A DNA stretch of 64,000 bases from Phaseolus vulgaris (GCF_000499845.2 NC_023754.2:18044111-18108110), one strand, 5' to 3'. Shown: positions 1 through 13,231, counted from the stretch's first letter. Notes: generated by a model from the sequence alone, not told the origin. Numbers and translations are program-made.

Positions 1-351
1 AAAGTTTTAAAATTAATAACGTTTTAAGTTTATGTTTAAGGGTATAATAAAAATTAATGAGTTTTTTTTTTTAAAATCATCGTCCCTTTAAAAATAAAAA
101 TGTCTGAATTTCTTTATTTTTATTTCAAAAGTTTCTAGAGTTTTTTTTTTCATTCTTTTTGTATTTTGCAAGATTGGAAAATTGTTCTTCAGTTGGACTC
201 TATCTCACTGACATTTCCTCATTAAAAATAGAGGAGAATGATCTCTAAAATCGAAAAGTGAAAAAAAAACTAATAAAAAAATTTATAAAAAAAAAATAAA
301 AGAATATGAGATAACTTTACAACTTAGTGTTTCTAACATTCATTTTAATTA

Positions 352-2134
352 ATATATAGTGTTGGTAGCTAGTGAGACCTTGAAGTGATAAAGAGGAAAA
401 AGAAAGAATATGTGCTTTTTAAGGTGGATTATGAGTAGACCTATGATTCAGTAAGTTGTGAGTTTATTTATTATATATTAAGAAGACTGGGTTTCAGTAG
501 AAAGTAGATTGATTGGATAAAGAATTGTTTAGAGTCTTCTTTGATCTCAGTGCTAGTAAATGGTAGTCTAATTACTTAATTCAAACCAAAAAAAGGGTAT
601 AAGACAACTAGACCCTTTAACACCCTTTTTCTTTCTCATTGTGGTCGAGGGACTAGCAGGGTGGTTAGACAGGTGGAAGAGAAAAGCTTATGGAAAGCAT
701 TGAGATTGGTGATAGGCGGTTAAATGTGAGTATGTTGCAGATGATACTCTCTTTATCTGTAAAGCAAATACCTAGAGTGTGTTAACTTTAAACACATTTT
801 TGAAGTGTTTTGAACTTGCCTTTGGTCTTAAAGTTAACTATTCTAAGAGTAAGGTTGGTGGAGTGGGTGTGAGCGCTAATCAGATTGTGTGCTTTGCAAC
901 AATCCTTAATTGCGGATTTATGAAGGTATCTTTTACTTATCTGGGGTGATGGTTGGAGGGAATCATAAGAGGCGTACTTTTTGGGAAGGGGTGCTTGATA
1001 AGTTACGGTGCAAATTGGGATCTTGGAAATGTAATTTCCTCTCTCTAACTAGTAGATTATGCCTCATCAAATTTGTCCTTACCTCCCCACCGCTTTTCTA
1101 CATATCCATCTTTTGTATTCCAATTACTATATTGAAGGAAGTGAAAATGATTGAAAATAACTTTTTTTGGGGTTCGAGTTTAGAAGGAAGCAAAATAGCA
1201 TGGGTGGAATGAGATAAGGTTTGTGAGTCGAAAGATAAATGAGGTTTAGGGTTTATAGATATAAGAAGGTTTAATTATGCTCTTTTGGATAAATAGATTT
1301 GGAGACTTAAGTCTGAAAATAATAGTTTTTGGAATGATATTTTAGATTCTAAGTATGATGGTTGGAGGAACTTAAGGTCTCAGGTTAGTAGTAATAAGGA
1401 ATCTATTTGGTGGAGGGATATTATAAAAGTATGGAATTTATTGGAATGGGGGTAATGGCTTTGAAGACGACGGAAGGTGGGTAGTAGGAGATGGGAAAGA
1501 AATTAGGTTCTGGGAGAATAAGTGGGTGGATAATGAATCTTTAATGGTGATTGGACCCCATGTGTTTATGAAGTATTTGAAAAAATAATGTTTCAAGACT
1601 ATATATGTAACCTTTTGTCCAAGATTGAAAAGTTTGTTGTGTCTTCCTGTCCAGGTTTATGTTTATGTAGACTGATGTAGAAAGAATTGTTTAGCTCTCG
1701 GTTGGCTTAGCTTGGTTCAGATGCTGGTAATGATCCTTATTTTAAAGAAGGAGAAGGTTGTAGGGTGGTTCTTTTTGTGAGGGGGTGTTCTCTTGTTCTG
1801 TAGGTTTTGGTCTTACTATCTTGGGTGAGGGTTATTTGTTTGTCTTATTAACTTGGGTGAGGGATTTTGTTGGTTTTTGGTTACTTTTAGGGGGTGTTTC
1901 TTTTGTCTTGTATTTGTTATTACTTGCAACTGAAAGGTAGTTAGGGCCTTCTGAGGGATGATGTTATTGTGGTTGGTGTGGGTGTATCTTCTTTTATCTT
2001 GTTTGTTTCTCTTATAGTGTCTGATGAAACCTATGTTTGTTAGAAGTTGGACAATTTGACCTTGGTTTTTTCTTTTGTATAAGGGTTAGGACACCCTTAA
2101 AGTGTCTCATTTTATTTTATTTATTCTTTGTTGA

Positions 2135-2171
<37 letters not shown>
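352..2171 (+). mobile_element. LINE (non-LTR retrotransposon) remnant, 5'-truncated, decayed
   Basis: Broken reading frames on the plus strand read as a plant LINE reverse transcriptase. About 355-540 gives a KVDYE..TYDSVSCEF segment, 720-770 gives YVADDT (the catalytic Y-x-DD motif), and 910-1212 gives the RT thumb (SRLCLIKFVLTS). About 1210-1590 gives the post-RT segment (WWRDI, GRWVVGDGKEIRFWENKWVD). Stops and frameshifts interrupt it throughout, so it is dead. The 3' end at about 2079-2132 (AAGGGTTAGGACACCC, then AAGTGTCTCATTTTATTTTA) recurs at 32439-32492, which fixes the family's 3' terminus. A (TA)n run follows directly at 2138-2171. No target-site duplication was identified. Confidence 0.85.
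2138..2171. repeat. (TA)n microsatellite
   Basis: An uninterrupted TA dinucleotide run directly behind the LINE 3' end. It may be the element's simple-sequence tail or a later expansion from it. Confidence 0.9.
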
Positions 2172-2175
<4 letters not shown>

Positions 2176-3942
2176 GTTAACAATTTTTTTAATGTTGACA
2201 AAATGAACAAGAAATGGGGTCATTTGAGCTGAAACCATGGTTGTGGACATTTTAAAAACCTTGTTTAAATATCTGAAATAAAGTACTTTACAACTTTAAA
2301 ATTAAATACTTCGGTTTCGTTGCATTTTTTGGACATTACGAGAAATGGGGTAAGTGATATCATATAAAGAAGTATATCAATTATACAATTTTCTATTACA
2401 ACAAATATACAAGGTGGGGTCTATGGATATTTTGTTCACGGAAGAAAGAAAGAAATAGCTAAAGAAAGAAGAAAAGGAAAAACACAAGCAAGAAAGAAAA
2501 AACAAATCAAGAATTTGAATAATAATTATAAAAAAAAAAACTATCTACAAAATATATAAGACGGAAAAAAAAGAAAGAAGATATAAGACGGAAAAAAAGA
2601 AAGAAGATATAAAACTTAACATTAGAAGAATACACTAATAGAGAACAAAACATATCACTAACATAACATAGAACAATTGTAGAACCCAATAAATCAATTA
2701 ATGAAATTTGATTTGTTAGAGTAAATGTTCTTCTCCACTAATAGCTTGCACATAGTTCCTCAAAGTTTTCTTACATTATGACCATGAAAGGTAAACACTG
2801 TTCTTGCTTTTTCTTAACCGTGAAATGAAAAAAAGATGGAAGGAGAAATGGAAAAAAAGCATTAATTAGTTTCACCTTTTAGTATATTTTTAAAAGAGGG
2901 GTGGAAAGAAGAAGAAAATCAGCTGCGCAATAAAATGACAAAAGTGTTTCTTTTTGCATATTTTTTAAAATTTTCTTACTGCTATTTATAATGCTTATAT
3001 TATCCTTTTTTTATTTTCTAGGGGGAAAAAAGTTAACTTTTTTATTTATTTCTTATCAAGCAATCTAAAAGTTATCTCCCTCTACTGATTCTCCTTTCTC
3101 TCCTTCATTCATTTGGATTCTCTTCCTGAATAAAACATAGCAAAACATCCACTTGGTATCCCAGCCTTCAAGCACTTTGTGTGGTGGAAATAAAAGTGAC
3201 ATTGCTGTAACGTGATTTGTGGCAGTGCTTGGTGCAGACGTGAAGTACTATGTTAGTTATAACGTCATCTCACAACCTGTCTTTGTACTGTTAAAACGAC
3301 AACATAGAAAAGGGTTGGGTTGTGAATGCCTCTCCTTTGTTATTTTGCTTTTAGTTAGTGTATCTGAACTTGAGAACAAGATTTGCTTGGATTTGATGAG
3401 GTGAATGTGAAGATTTGAAACAAAAATGTGAATTAGTAAAAAGAGTTCATTTACAGTTTAACTATTTAATAAGCCTTGGACTTTTGTAGGTGCAAGTTAT
3501 ATATGCTTGGAAGAGTAAAATTCTCACTAATAGTACTTAGTTGAAACGGTTGAAAGATTAATTTGAACTACTAATTGTTGAGTTAGCAATTATTATTCTG
3601 TACTTTTCTCTTTAAAATCCATTGAATACTTAGAACCAAATCATTAATTAGTCTTAAGTGTGTGCAAATTATAGTTGGGTGAAGAGGATTTGTTTAGGAG
3701 TGCAACTCTGACATATATAGCACACAAACGCTTATTGAAGTAATTGAATTGATCCGGGTATCGAGAAATAGATTCATTTCTAACATAGCATGCTTTGCAA
3801 AGTAAATGGTTTTGTAGCATGTATAGTTTATGAAAGCTTATACATGTTACCTAATAATTGATTTGACTAGGTAACATATATGGTCTTGGTTACATAGGAA
3901 ATATTTTAGAGAGAAATAGGTCAATTTGGTAGCATCAAAACT
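2172..3942. other. Intergenic, no gene recognised
   Basis: AT-rich spacer downstream of FAD3, which is read leftward. About 2440-2620 is strongly purine-rich on the plus strand (AAAGAAAGAAG-type runs, with a short repeat around 2560-2610). The short ORFs here have no recognisable family features. The part nearest 3943 should include the FAD3 3' UTR. Confidence 0.6.
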
Positions 3943-6148
3943 TTAGTTGGACTTGGTCCAAGAATCTTTGTGGAGCTTGAAATCAGTCTGATAGTACACA
4001 ATGTCCCCAGAGTCGCTAACGAAGTGATCCTGACTTATGCTGTGTAGCAAGTACTTCAATAGATGAAATGGCAATGGCCCAGATTTCTGAGGCTCACGAT
4101 AATACTTTCCAAGCACTGATTTTGCTGCTTTAGTCTGTAGTGCCAAAACACAAGAAAAAGAGGAAAACAGAATATCAGGACCATACAAGAAAATGCATGC
4201 ATTTTGATACTATACATATGAGAAAAACAAGAGAATACCGCTTCCACCAAATGGTAATGTGGAATTTGAGGGAAAAGGTGATGGATAACATGGGTGCCAA
4301 TGTCATGGTGAACGTTGTTAATCCAACCATAGTCACGATCTACTGTTGTAAGACCACCCCTTAGATAACTCCATTCCTGTCAAATTACACAGACAGAGTA
4401 AACTTGATGTTCTTTTCAAGTATGGCAAAATTGCACATAAATGTGTTCATTCTTTTGAAGTGCCATCATTCATTAGATGATATATTTAAGGATTCTCTGT
4501 TTAAAGTGGGTGAAAATAGTGGAAATTTGGAGTTGGGAGGACAGTATGGTGATGAATTTTACTTTAGAGAAATGTGGTCACAGATCTAATAACTTGCTTG
4601 GTATTTGAGTAGCTACGAAAGCTAGTTACTTTTGAGTAGTTCCCTTCAATTATTAATGAAATAAATAATATTTTGAAGTATGATGATACCTGGCCACGGT
4701 ACCAAGGTAGTTTGTGGCTGTAACCATGATGGTGCAAATAGGTGACAAAATCCAGCCACACGACGAAGATCTATAGATGTTGAAATAAGTGAATAATTGG
4801 ACACGAGTTAAGCAATTAACTGTGAAGAGTGTGTCAGAGTTAGATTACCAAATAGGGTACCCCATAGAGCTTGAGCATAAAAATTGGACCTATTGTTAGG
4901 GAAAGATAGAGAAGCACAGAAAGCACGATGCCCCAACACAGGGTTGAAGTTACCACATCTTTTCTCTCACCAGGAGAGAACAAGTTGCTGTAAGGGTTGA
5001 AATGGGAACCTTCTTTCCCTGGGCTTCTGTTCCACTGAAATATGGTTCATATCAGAATGAGAGTGAGAGATGTCAAAGCTAATAACAATAAAGAAATGAA
5101 GAATTCAGAGATTGGTTCAAAGTTTAAGGTAAGATTAGCATGTTAGATATTAGGAATAAAGGAATTAAAAACTAGAATAAAATAATGTTGTCATTCTGGA
5201 AAAAAGAGGGTCTCACCAGATAAAAGGGATATGCAAAGATTGGAAAAGGAAAAGTGTATCTCAGCATTCTTGTCATGTTGTCTAGATTCTTGTAAACCTT
5301 CTCCGTTAACTGAGGTAAAGTCATAAAGACACAATCATGAACAGCATCAAGAAGTTCACATCCCTACATTTTTCCTCTTCTTCTTCTATTGGACCAACAA
5401 ATCTAACCACTGATGCAAACTGAGAAAAGAAAAAGAGTGGAAATTAAGGAAACTCGTACCGGAACCCAGGATTCATCCTTCTCAACATGTCCATGGTTTT
5501 GGTGGTGAGTCCTGTGGCTGATTCTCCTGCAGAATCCATGAGTTGTGCAATGGTTAGGTTGTCAAATCAGACTAAAGATTAGCAGACAAAAGAAATTTAA
5601 GGACAAAGTGAACAAGAAAAGTTGCTAAAAGGAACCGACCACCCATTGTATGGTACAAGGATTGAGGAGTGCAATATGTGGCCCACAAAGCTATTCAACT
5701 TGGAATTGTTTGAAAAACTTCCATGCCCACTGTTCAACCATCAACAAATTAGAACTCACCAAGATGAAACATATGGATGATAGTCATGGAAAACTTAGTG
5801 AAATGTCTAGGCATAACATAGAAAAGGCATAACCATATTTTTAATCAGTTACCAATCATGTCCAAGAACAAACAGGGCCCAAAACATTGTTCCCTGTAGA
5901 GGCCAATAGACTGGCCAGAAGAACCAGCTATTGAAGCCAATTGCTGCAGCCACTAATGCTGTGACCACCAAGACATCCCTGAGAACATAACTCAGAGATC
6001 TCAGTATGCTCTTCTCCCAGCAATGCTTGGGAATTGCTGCTCTGATATCTGCAATTTTAAAGGGTGGTGGAGCACTTGGATCAAAATAAGTTTGATCTTC
6101 TTCCCTTCCCCCATTACCAAAATGTTGCAGATTTTCTGCTTGAACCAT
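3943..6148 (-). CDS. FAD3: Omega-3 fatty-acid desaturase, microsomal (FAD3), 8 exons
   Basis: Converts linoleate to alpha-linolenate on ER phospholipids. Exons in order on the minus strand: 6148-5853, 5729-5640, 5526-5460, 5309-5217, 5034-4849, 4770-4690, 4376-4239, 4134-3943. All have GT-AG borders and stay in frame, giving 1143 nt and 380 aa. Exon sizes 90, 67, 93, 186, 81 and 138 are those I recall for plant omega-3 desaturase genes. All three iron-binding histidine boxes are present: HDCGHG (97-102), HRTHH (133-137) and HVIHH (300-304). There is no transit peptide, which points to FAD3 rather than plastid FAD7/8. Oddities: residue 127 is Asn in PYNGW, where the family normally has PYHGW. 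The C-terminus WTKSN lacks a clear dilysine-type ER signal. Apart from residue 127 the gene looks intact. Confidence 0.96.
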
Positions 6149-6197
6149 TTTTTCTCAATGCTTCTTTCTCTCTTACAATGTTGCTTTGGAGAGGGAT

Positions 6198-6209
6198 GAT
6201 TTATATATG

Positions 6210-6241
<32 letters not shown>

Positions 6242-6242
6242 T
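6198..6242 (-). promoter_or_regulatory. FAD3 core promoter: TATA-like site fused to a TA/TG microsatellite
   Basis: On the minus strand, TATATAAATC at 6207-6198 lies about 50 bp before the FAD3 start codon. It is directly preceded by a (TG)n(TA)n run that fills about 6208-6242. The TATA assignment is inferred from spacing. Length changes in the run would alter the sequence immediately upstream of the TATA site. Confidence 0.5.
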
Positions 6243-6258
6243 GTGGGTGTGACCCCAT

Positions 6259-9200
6259 GTGTGATGCTGAGAGAATTCATCAACATCTAGCGCAATACTC
6301 ATTATATACAAGTAACTGCAATAAATCATATTAATGATGATAACAGCAGATTAAATTTATTAATTGATTTAGTTTTATAGCCTTTATTTGTATTGCTTTG
6401 GTGGCTATGTGTGAGAATGAAAAATCTTCCCTCAGAGTTTCTGATACACGTCACCTCACTGTCTTGGTCATATAAGGCCAGTGGGACTAACCAGCAAGGA
6501 TTTTATTATACCCAGTACAGAAACATGCAAAATGAGCAGAAAATTTTTATTATGGCTATAATTTATTTCAGATTTTAAGTCGTGATGATTTCAAAATATG
6601 CCAAATTATGCAAAAACAATTCTAGGAAATACTAACACTTTTGTTATTCTTTTATATGATTCTAATTTTAATATCTTATGAAGAGATTTGAAATTACTCA
6701 AAAGTGAATTTCCTTCTCACAATTTGAATTCCTAAGCCTTTTTTTAGTTATTATACTACTTTTCTTTTTGAGTATTTTTTTTCCATGATTAAGTTCTCCA
6801 TTTCATTCCCTCCCTGCCAAAATTGTTGTTGATTTTTACTTTTCGGAACCAGTTTGGAAAAATTATATTTTTGAAGTAAAAATAGGAGAGACGAGATGTG
6901 AGAACTGGAAAACTAAAATTATTAAAACAAAATAAGAGACTAAAAAAAGTAAAAATATTATAGGAAATAAAATTAAAAAGAATTACACCCTTGAGTACCA
7001 AAAATATATTTAAATTTTTAATAAAGCATATTGAAAATTCTATTATTAATTTATAACTTGGTGAATGACGTAATTATACCAATATAAATTATTTTATGAG
7101 TTCTAACATATGATTTTTTATATTAAAATATTTTTATAAAGTAAAGAAGTTATTCAAATTTGAATTTATAATAAAATTAAAGTAGTAAACAAGAAAAAAA
7201 TGCTATTTGTTCAAACAAATATTCTCTTTGAGGTTGACTAATCTAGCCATGACAATCCAAATCCACATGAGTATAACATTTAACAAGCCTTTCTCTCTAA
7301 CACAAAATAAAAATAAATAACTTTTATGAAGCAAAAAATGGTTTTTATTTTGAAAACTAATTAAAAATCTTAACCTTAGTTTACATATATGTAACCTATG
7401 CCTATAGTAGGAGAAACCAACAAGGATATAACTTTTCTAATTATAGAAACCTGGAAAGCAAAGAAAACTTGATTTGGATAATTAAGAGTTTTAGATATAT
7501 ATATTACCCTTGTTTAACCGTGACGATTTCAAACATATCAAATTAAAGAGAGAAAAAAAATTCTAGAAAACATTAGATTATCATGATTTTAATTAGGTTT
7601 AATGACACATTTTATCACGAAACTATCGTCATTTCGTAAATTTTACAATCTATTTTTTTATACATATTTAAATGTTTTATTATTATATATTTTAAATTAT
7701 ACATATTTTACCACTTTGTTAAATTTATAACAAGTACTGATGTGTGAATAAAACTAGCTCGTTTTTTCACTTATTCTTCTTCTTTTTTTTTGCAAAATAA
7801 CGTTGTTTTTTATTAATATAATAATAAAGTTTGTGAAAATTGAAAAAATAATCGTAAAGTGAGCGAGAGAAAAACTTTAATAATAGAATGTCAAAAAATT
7901 GAAAACTCGTCTATAAATGGGTGTACAAAAATTAAATGATAAAATTTAAACATAATAATAATAAGATTATATAACTTTGAAATTTGAAAGAGTTTTTTTT
8001 ATCAATTTTCTTTTAAACGACTTAAATCTCTTGAAAAAATCCTAATTAATTATTTTTCTTTTATCTAAGTACAAAATGAGGACTTTTCAACATAAGAAGT
8101 AATAATTTATTTGTTTTTCTCGTTCTATGTTGATAACACTGAATCTTAATAAGAATGAAATACAATGTACACATGTATTTCAATTCTTTCATTTACTCTT
8201 TATGATGCTCTTTTCATTGGTTTGCATTTTTTTTCTCACAAATTCTATTTATATAGAGAAAGACTTTTTAACAAAGAGATAATGAATAATCAATGCTTGT
8301 GATATTTTCAAGATGCCTTAAAAAGACTGTCTTCAAATTTCTATGTTGGACTTCACAGTTTTCAAGATAGATGTAATTTCAACACTCCATTATTAAATAT
8401 GTTCACTGGATCAATTACCAAAATTCATTAGTTATGGTCTCTCATTCATTAAGAAGAATTCCAATAAAAATAAATGAGACAAATTAAAAACTCTTTCTTA
8501 ATTCTCTTTAATGACATATAATTAATTGAGAGCAACAATTACTAAATAAAATGCTTTTTTCAAAATCGTAACAAATGTTACGAGAGATACAGATTCATCA
8601 CAAGGAGAAAACGAAATAAAAATATTTTATACTAGGATGTTCTAAGATGATTTGTTGAACTTGATAAGATTTTAATTACGTGTAATAAAACATTGAAATC
8701 TGAAACATCACAATTCATGAGTTCAGTACATTTTTCCAACTAATTAATGTTTGGCGTGTTCTCAAAGATGGGATTAAATTGAGGTTTGAACAAAACTTTT
8801 TATTGACTTCAAACATGTGTGAAGTTGATATAAACCCAGTCAATTACAACAATTAATGAAGCTAGGTACGTAATTAGTTCCATGAAGATTAATCCATTAA
8901 TTTTGGACAAGTTTTTTCTTGAATTGTATGAAACACGTACGCATTAATTAATTTGTGAAGTGAGGTGGCCCAAAAAATGAAAATGCCATAAATAACATAA
9001 GCTCGATTCGCTATTTGCTGCATTCATGTATTCAAAATCAAGTCTATCATAATCTACCACGTTTTATGCATTTCATTAAAAGTTTTTAAGTCAATTCTAA
9101 TATTTTTCTAAGTTTAAATATGTTTTTCTAAATTAAAATAAAAAATTATATATTTTTATTGTTATAAAAAAAATTATTATTTTTTTAATATTAACGAGGT

Positions 9201-9617
9201 AGATTTTTACCTTTTGGTTTTGTATGATACATATGTAAGACCCAAATTATTTAGGTTAATAATTATGGTTTTAAAGCAAATGGGGGATAAAAGTGTCTTT
9301 TCAAAAATATTTACAAATATATTTAAAATAATTTAGTATTTATTTATTCTAAATTTTATCTTTTCAAAATTTTAAAACTCTACCTTCGTTATAAGATTAT
9401 TGGCCGATCAATCATCTTTGCACGATTAGATTACACTAACGAAGAGACAAGATGAGTATATTAAAATAAATCGATTAAAATTTTGGTAGTAAGTTAATGT
9501 TTCTGTTATAGTTTTTTTTTTCTGTTTTTAGTTTATGGGAGTTTATACTCCATCTTTTTGAATCAATTGATTAATAAATATAGTCATCATCAGAACAAAG
9601 TGAAGATCTTGATTATA
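6259..9617. other. Intergenic, AT-rich, no gene recognised
   Basis: Holds the distal FAD3 upstream region and then low-complexity AT-rich DNA. The short ORFs (for example 6393-6578 and 6789-7001) lack protein-like composition or family motifs. No RNA gene or complete mobile element was recognised. Confidence 0.6.
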
Positions 9618-10650
9618 CACTAAAAACTTATTAAATAAAAATTAATTTTAAAAATTAAAATAATTAGTTACTATATATAGACTAAATTAAAATTATTTTA
9701 TAAATTAAAAAATTATTAGTTTCAAAAAGTAGTTTTTACTATTATTAAAATATTATAAATTAGTTATTAATTTATTGGTGCTTTTTCAGCGTTTCTTGAA
9801 GTTCAAACTGCTTTGATTGCTGAGTTTTATGGAGTTATACATGCTATGGAAGAAGCTCAAAAAATGGGACTTACTAATGTCTGGCTTGAATGTGATTCTG
9901 TCTTGGTTTGTGCTGCGTTTACTGTTAGGACTAATGTTCCGTGGATGCTTCAGAATCGATGAAATACTTGTCTTAATTTTTGTGGGACAATCAGGTTTAG
10001 GGTAACTCATATTTTTCGTGAAGGGAATGCGTGTGCTGATAAATTGGCTAATTTAGGATTTATTCATAGAGAATCTTTTCATTGGTATAATAGACTCCCA
10101 GCTAGTCTGTTCTTAGAATTTTTTATGAATAGGTATAATCTATCTATGTATTGTTTGTATTAACATATGGGTTTTGGTCTAGTCTCCCCATATTTTTGTA
10201 TTTTCTTTCTTTTTTCTTTTTTTAATAATATTTTTTTTCATGTGATGGTAGATGATTGTTGTTACTTGAGGTGTCAGCTTAGCTGAGATGTCAAGTTGCA
10301 TAGTGATGCCTAACACGAAAACTTTATAAAAAAAAAAAACAAAATATTATAAAGTAGTTTTTAAATTGACATTTGATGCTACTAAGGTTTTAGCTACTAA
10401 TTATTTTATATTTTAAATTAATTTTTATTAATTTTTTAAGGACTAATTTAAAATCTAAAATATTAGTAGTTAAAATCTCGATAACTAATTTATAAATTAT
10501 TTTATAAATTTTTATTAATAATAGAAATCACTTTAGATACCAATAGTTTTTTAGTCTCTAAAATAGTATATATATATAACTTACTCCCTATAGTGACTAA
10601 TTATTTTTTATCTCTTAATTTAGTTGTTATTTAATGATTTTCTTGTAATG
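9618..10650. mobile_element. CACTA-type miniature element (copy A), split by a LINE insertion
   Basis: The left end reads CACTAAAAACTTATTAAAT. The right end is the reverse complement of CATTACAAGAAAATCATTAA. Both are variants of the CACTACAAGAAAAT terminus seen in copy B (13232-13608). The body halves 9618-9759 and 10341-10650 share phrases with copies B to E, such as TAGTTACTATATATAGACTA and AGATACCAATAG. The two halves are separated by the LINE at 9760-10340. Confidence 0.7.
9760..10340 (+). mobile_element. LINE 3' fragment with RNase H domain, poly-A and 13-bp TSD
   Basis: About 9786-10165 decodes as an RNase H-like C-terminal domain of a plant LINE. It includes EFYGVIHAMEEAQKMG, VWLECDS and, after a frame break, HIFREGNACADKLANLG. 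The element ends in an A-rich tail at 10327-10339. The 13-bp sequence AAAATATTATAAA flanks it at 9747-9759 and 10341-10353 and reads as the target-site duplication. The fragment is 5'-truncated and interrupted, so it cannot move by itself. It differs from the LINE at 352-2171, whose 3' end is another sequence. Confidence 0.88.
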
Positions 10651-10893
10651 ATATAAGTTAAAGATTTGAAGATTTTATTAGTTTATCTTAGAAGATTCTA
10701 TAAATTATAGTTGTTTTTTTTAAGACAAGCTACATCGAAGTAAAGGAAATTAATAATTTAGTTGTTATTTAATGATTTTCTTGTAGCAATATAAGTTAAG
10801 GATTTGAAGATTTTATTAGTTTATCTCAAAAGATTTTTGGACATTAAAGTTGTTTTCTTGTAAGACAAGCTACATCCAAGCAAGGGAAACTAA
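10616..10893. repeat. Direct tandem duplication, period about 138 bp
   Basis: The stretch starting TTTAGTTGTTATTTAATGAT at about 10619 is repeated at about 10757. Both copies continue through ATATAAGTTAA.GATTTGAAG and GACAAGCTACATC. The copies have diverged at scattered positions. The unit includes the right end of CACTA-like copy A plus flanking DNA. Confidence 0.85.
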
Positions 10894-13231
10894 TAATTTG
10901 CTTATGCTCAATTATTCTAGTTTAGTTGTATTGGAGATAAGTTGTATGTTAAGAAATTGAATTTGAATTAATGGAGATTAAAATATTTAAGATTATTTTC
11001 AAAATGCATTCATTTCTATTTCACTAATTTTGGTTAAATTATGAGTTTACATTAGTCCTTAGTTTTAGGTGTTCTCGTTTAGAATAGTCATAATTAGTTT
11101 CACGTGTTCTCTTTGCAAGTTAAAGTTGAAAATTTGTGTATTATGATGTCATAGACATGTTAAAAGTTTTGATATACGAAGTTATGATATATATTCAGTT
11201 AAGTTGTTGCTATTATTTGGCTTTCTACATATCTCGTTTGAGCATTGAGCTGTCACTTGAGTAATACTCAAGCAATGGTATTACATGCATTGAGTATGGT
11301 TATAGAGTGTCACATCTGCCGCTCAAACAAAAACTACTTTATCATAAATTATTCTACTTAAAATAATATCATGATCATTTATGGTGATGATATTAATTAC
11401 ATAAACTCATTGAAGAAATAAGAAATCATAATTTCACTTATAAAACAAAATTATATATATTAAGATATCAAATAGTAAGAAGTTGAATAAAGTAAATACA
11501 AAAAACATAAAAAGCTCAAATTGAAATAACAATATTACATCAAATAAATCATGTATTAGTGTATAGCAAAACATATTTAGTATAATTCTTATAAAGAGTA
11601 ATAAAGATAAGAATTTGTCCTATTTATTATTAAAAATGTATGTAATTATGATTATTATCATCTTATTTGAGAATTATATATATTTGAAAGTTATGGTTGT
11701 TTAAAAAGATACACAACATATAAAATGAATTATAAAAAGTCAATAAAGATAAATGGTATGTAGCTAAAATTTTCACGCCAAGCAGCATGAAGCAACGAGA
11801 GATAGAAATTAAAAGTATATAAATTTAAATGATAGTTTGATGAAATTGGAAAAACATGGTAGTAGACCTAAAAGTTTGGTGCGTGCAAAAAATGATAAAC
11901 AAGTTGTTGTCGTGCAAGGTGCAACAATTCATCTACTTTATTTAATCTTTTCATTCATCCAACCATCAATAAATTATACTTAATAGGGTAACAACAATTC
12001 ATCCAATATTTTTAGTTGCATTGGCTATTTCGATTCAAAACTTTTGTATTATATAGCCTTTACTCACTAGCTATATTTTTTTATGGATACTCTTCTATTT
12101 TTATTAATATATTATAATATTTATAATCATTCTTACTATTCAAAATTAAGTTAAATGTAACCATATTTATTGTAATTAAAATATATTTGAGCCAAGATTT
12201 TACGGAAATTTTGTGTAAAAAATAATACCATTATGTTAGCAACCATATTAATTCTTAAAAGCTATAATCGAAATATGATAGTGTAGGGTTTGACTTTCTT
12301 AAAAACAAGTACAAATAAAGTAATAATCTTATTGACAAAGAAAATTAAACAATAGTTAATATTTTTAACAAATACATAATTTATATGCACATAACAGTTG
12401 ATTCTTCAACAACATATAAAGTTACTTTATTTTTTAAAATAAATAAATGTTCGTATATGACTTTATATATATTACTAAATTATTCATTATATTTTTTAGT
12501 GTTCTATGACACATAATATTTTTTTTATAATTTAATATTAGTTTTCTGTTTATGTATATGCCTTACATGACCTAAATATTATATAAATAAATTATAAAAT
12601 GAATATTTATATACGTAGAACAGATGTAAGCTTATTGTGAAAAGTAAGACAATTTAATAATAACCATTAGATTAAATCTACCATTGAAATTATATTTCTC
12701 ATAAAACTAACCATTATATGACTTTTTGCACGTCTCTTTGATACTTTAATCTTTCCGTTTTTGTGTTGTTTTTTCTTTTTGTATATTTTATATGTTTCTT
12801 AGTTTATTTTTCTTTGTTTCCTTTTTTATTGCATTCTCAATAGAATAAAAGAGATGGTTGAAACACAATACCAAACACCTCAGCATCATGTTCTTGTTCT
12901 TGTTAACTTCCCCACCATCACCTTCTTTGCGTATGTATGGAAACATATAATAAAACAAGAAAAAAAAGGAATTAAAGATGAAGAAGATGATAGTTTCACA
13001 CAAGAAAAATAAATGAACATGTGAGTATTTTTAATGAAAAAATTTAATTTTTTACCATAAATTTGGGCCATAAAACTTCCTATAAATTTTTTATGGCTTT
13101 ATATGTTTCCTATACATGTGTATATATATAGACTATTAAATTTTTTTACCTCTCAATAAACATGTTTATCTTACAAAAATAAAATAAAATTCTATCTTAT
13201 GAGTTTAATAATAAATTATACATAAATATAT
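10894..13231. other. Intergenic, AT-rich, no gene recognised
   Basis: Low-complexity AT-rich DNA. ORFs at 12788-13071 on the minus strand are short and of biased composition. No RNA gene or regulatory element could be supported. Confidence 0.6.

Noticed and set aside
5849..6148. Stand-alone 99-aa protein ending GHDW
   Set aside because: It is exon 1 of FAD3 read a few bases into the intron; the true codon is completed as Cys at the exon 2 junction.
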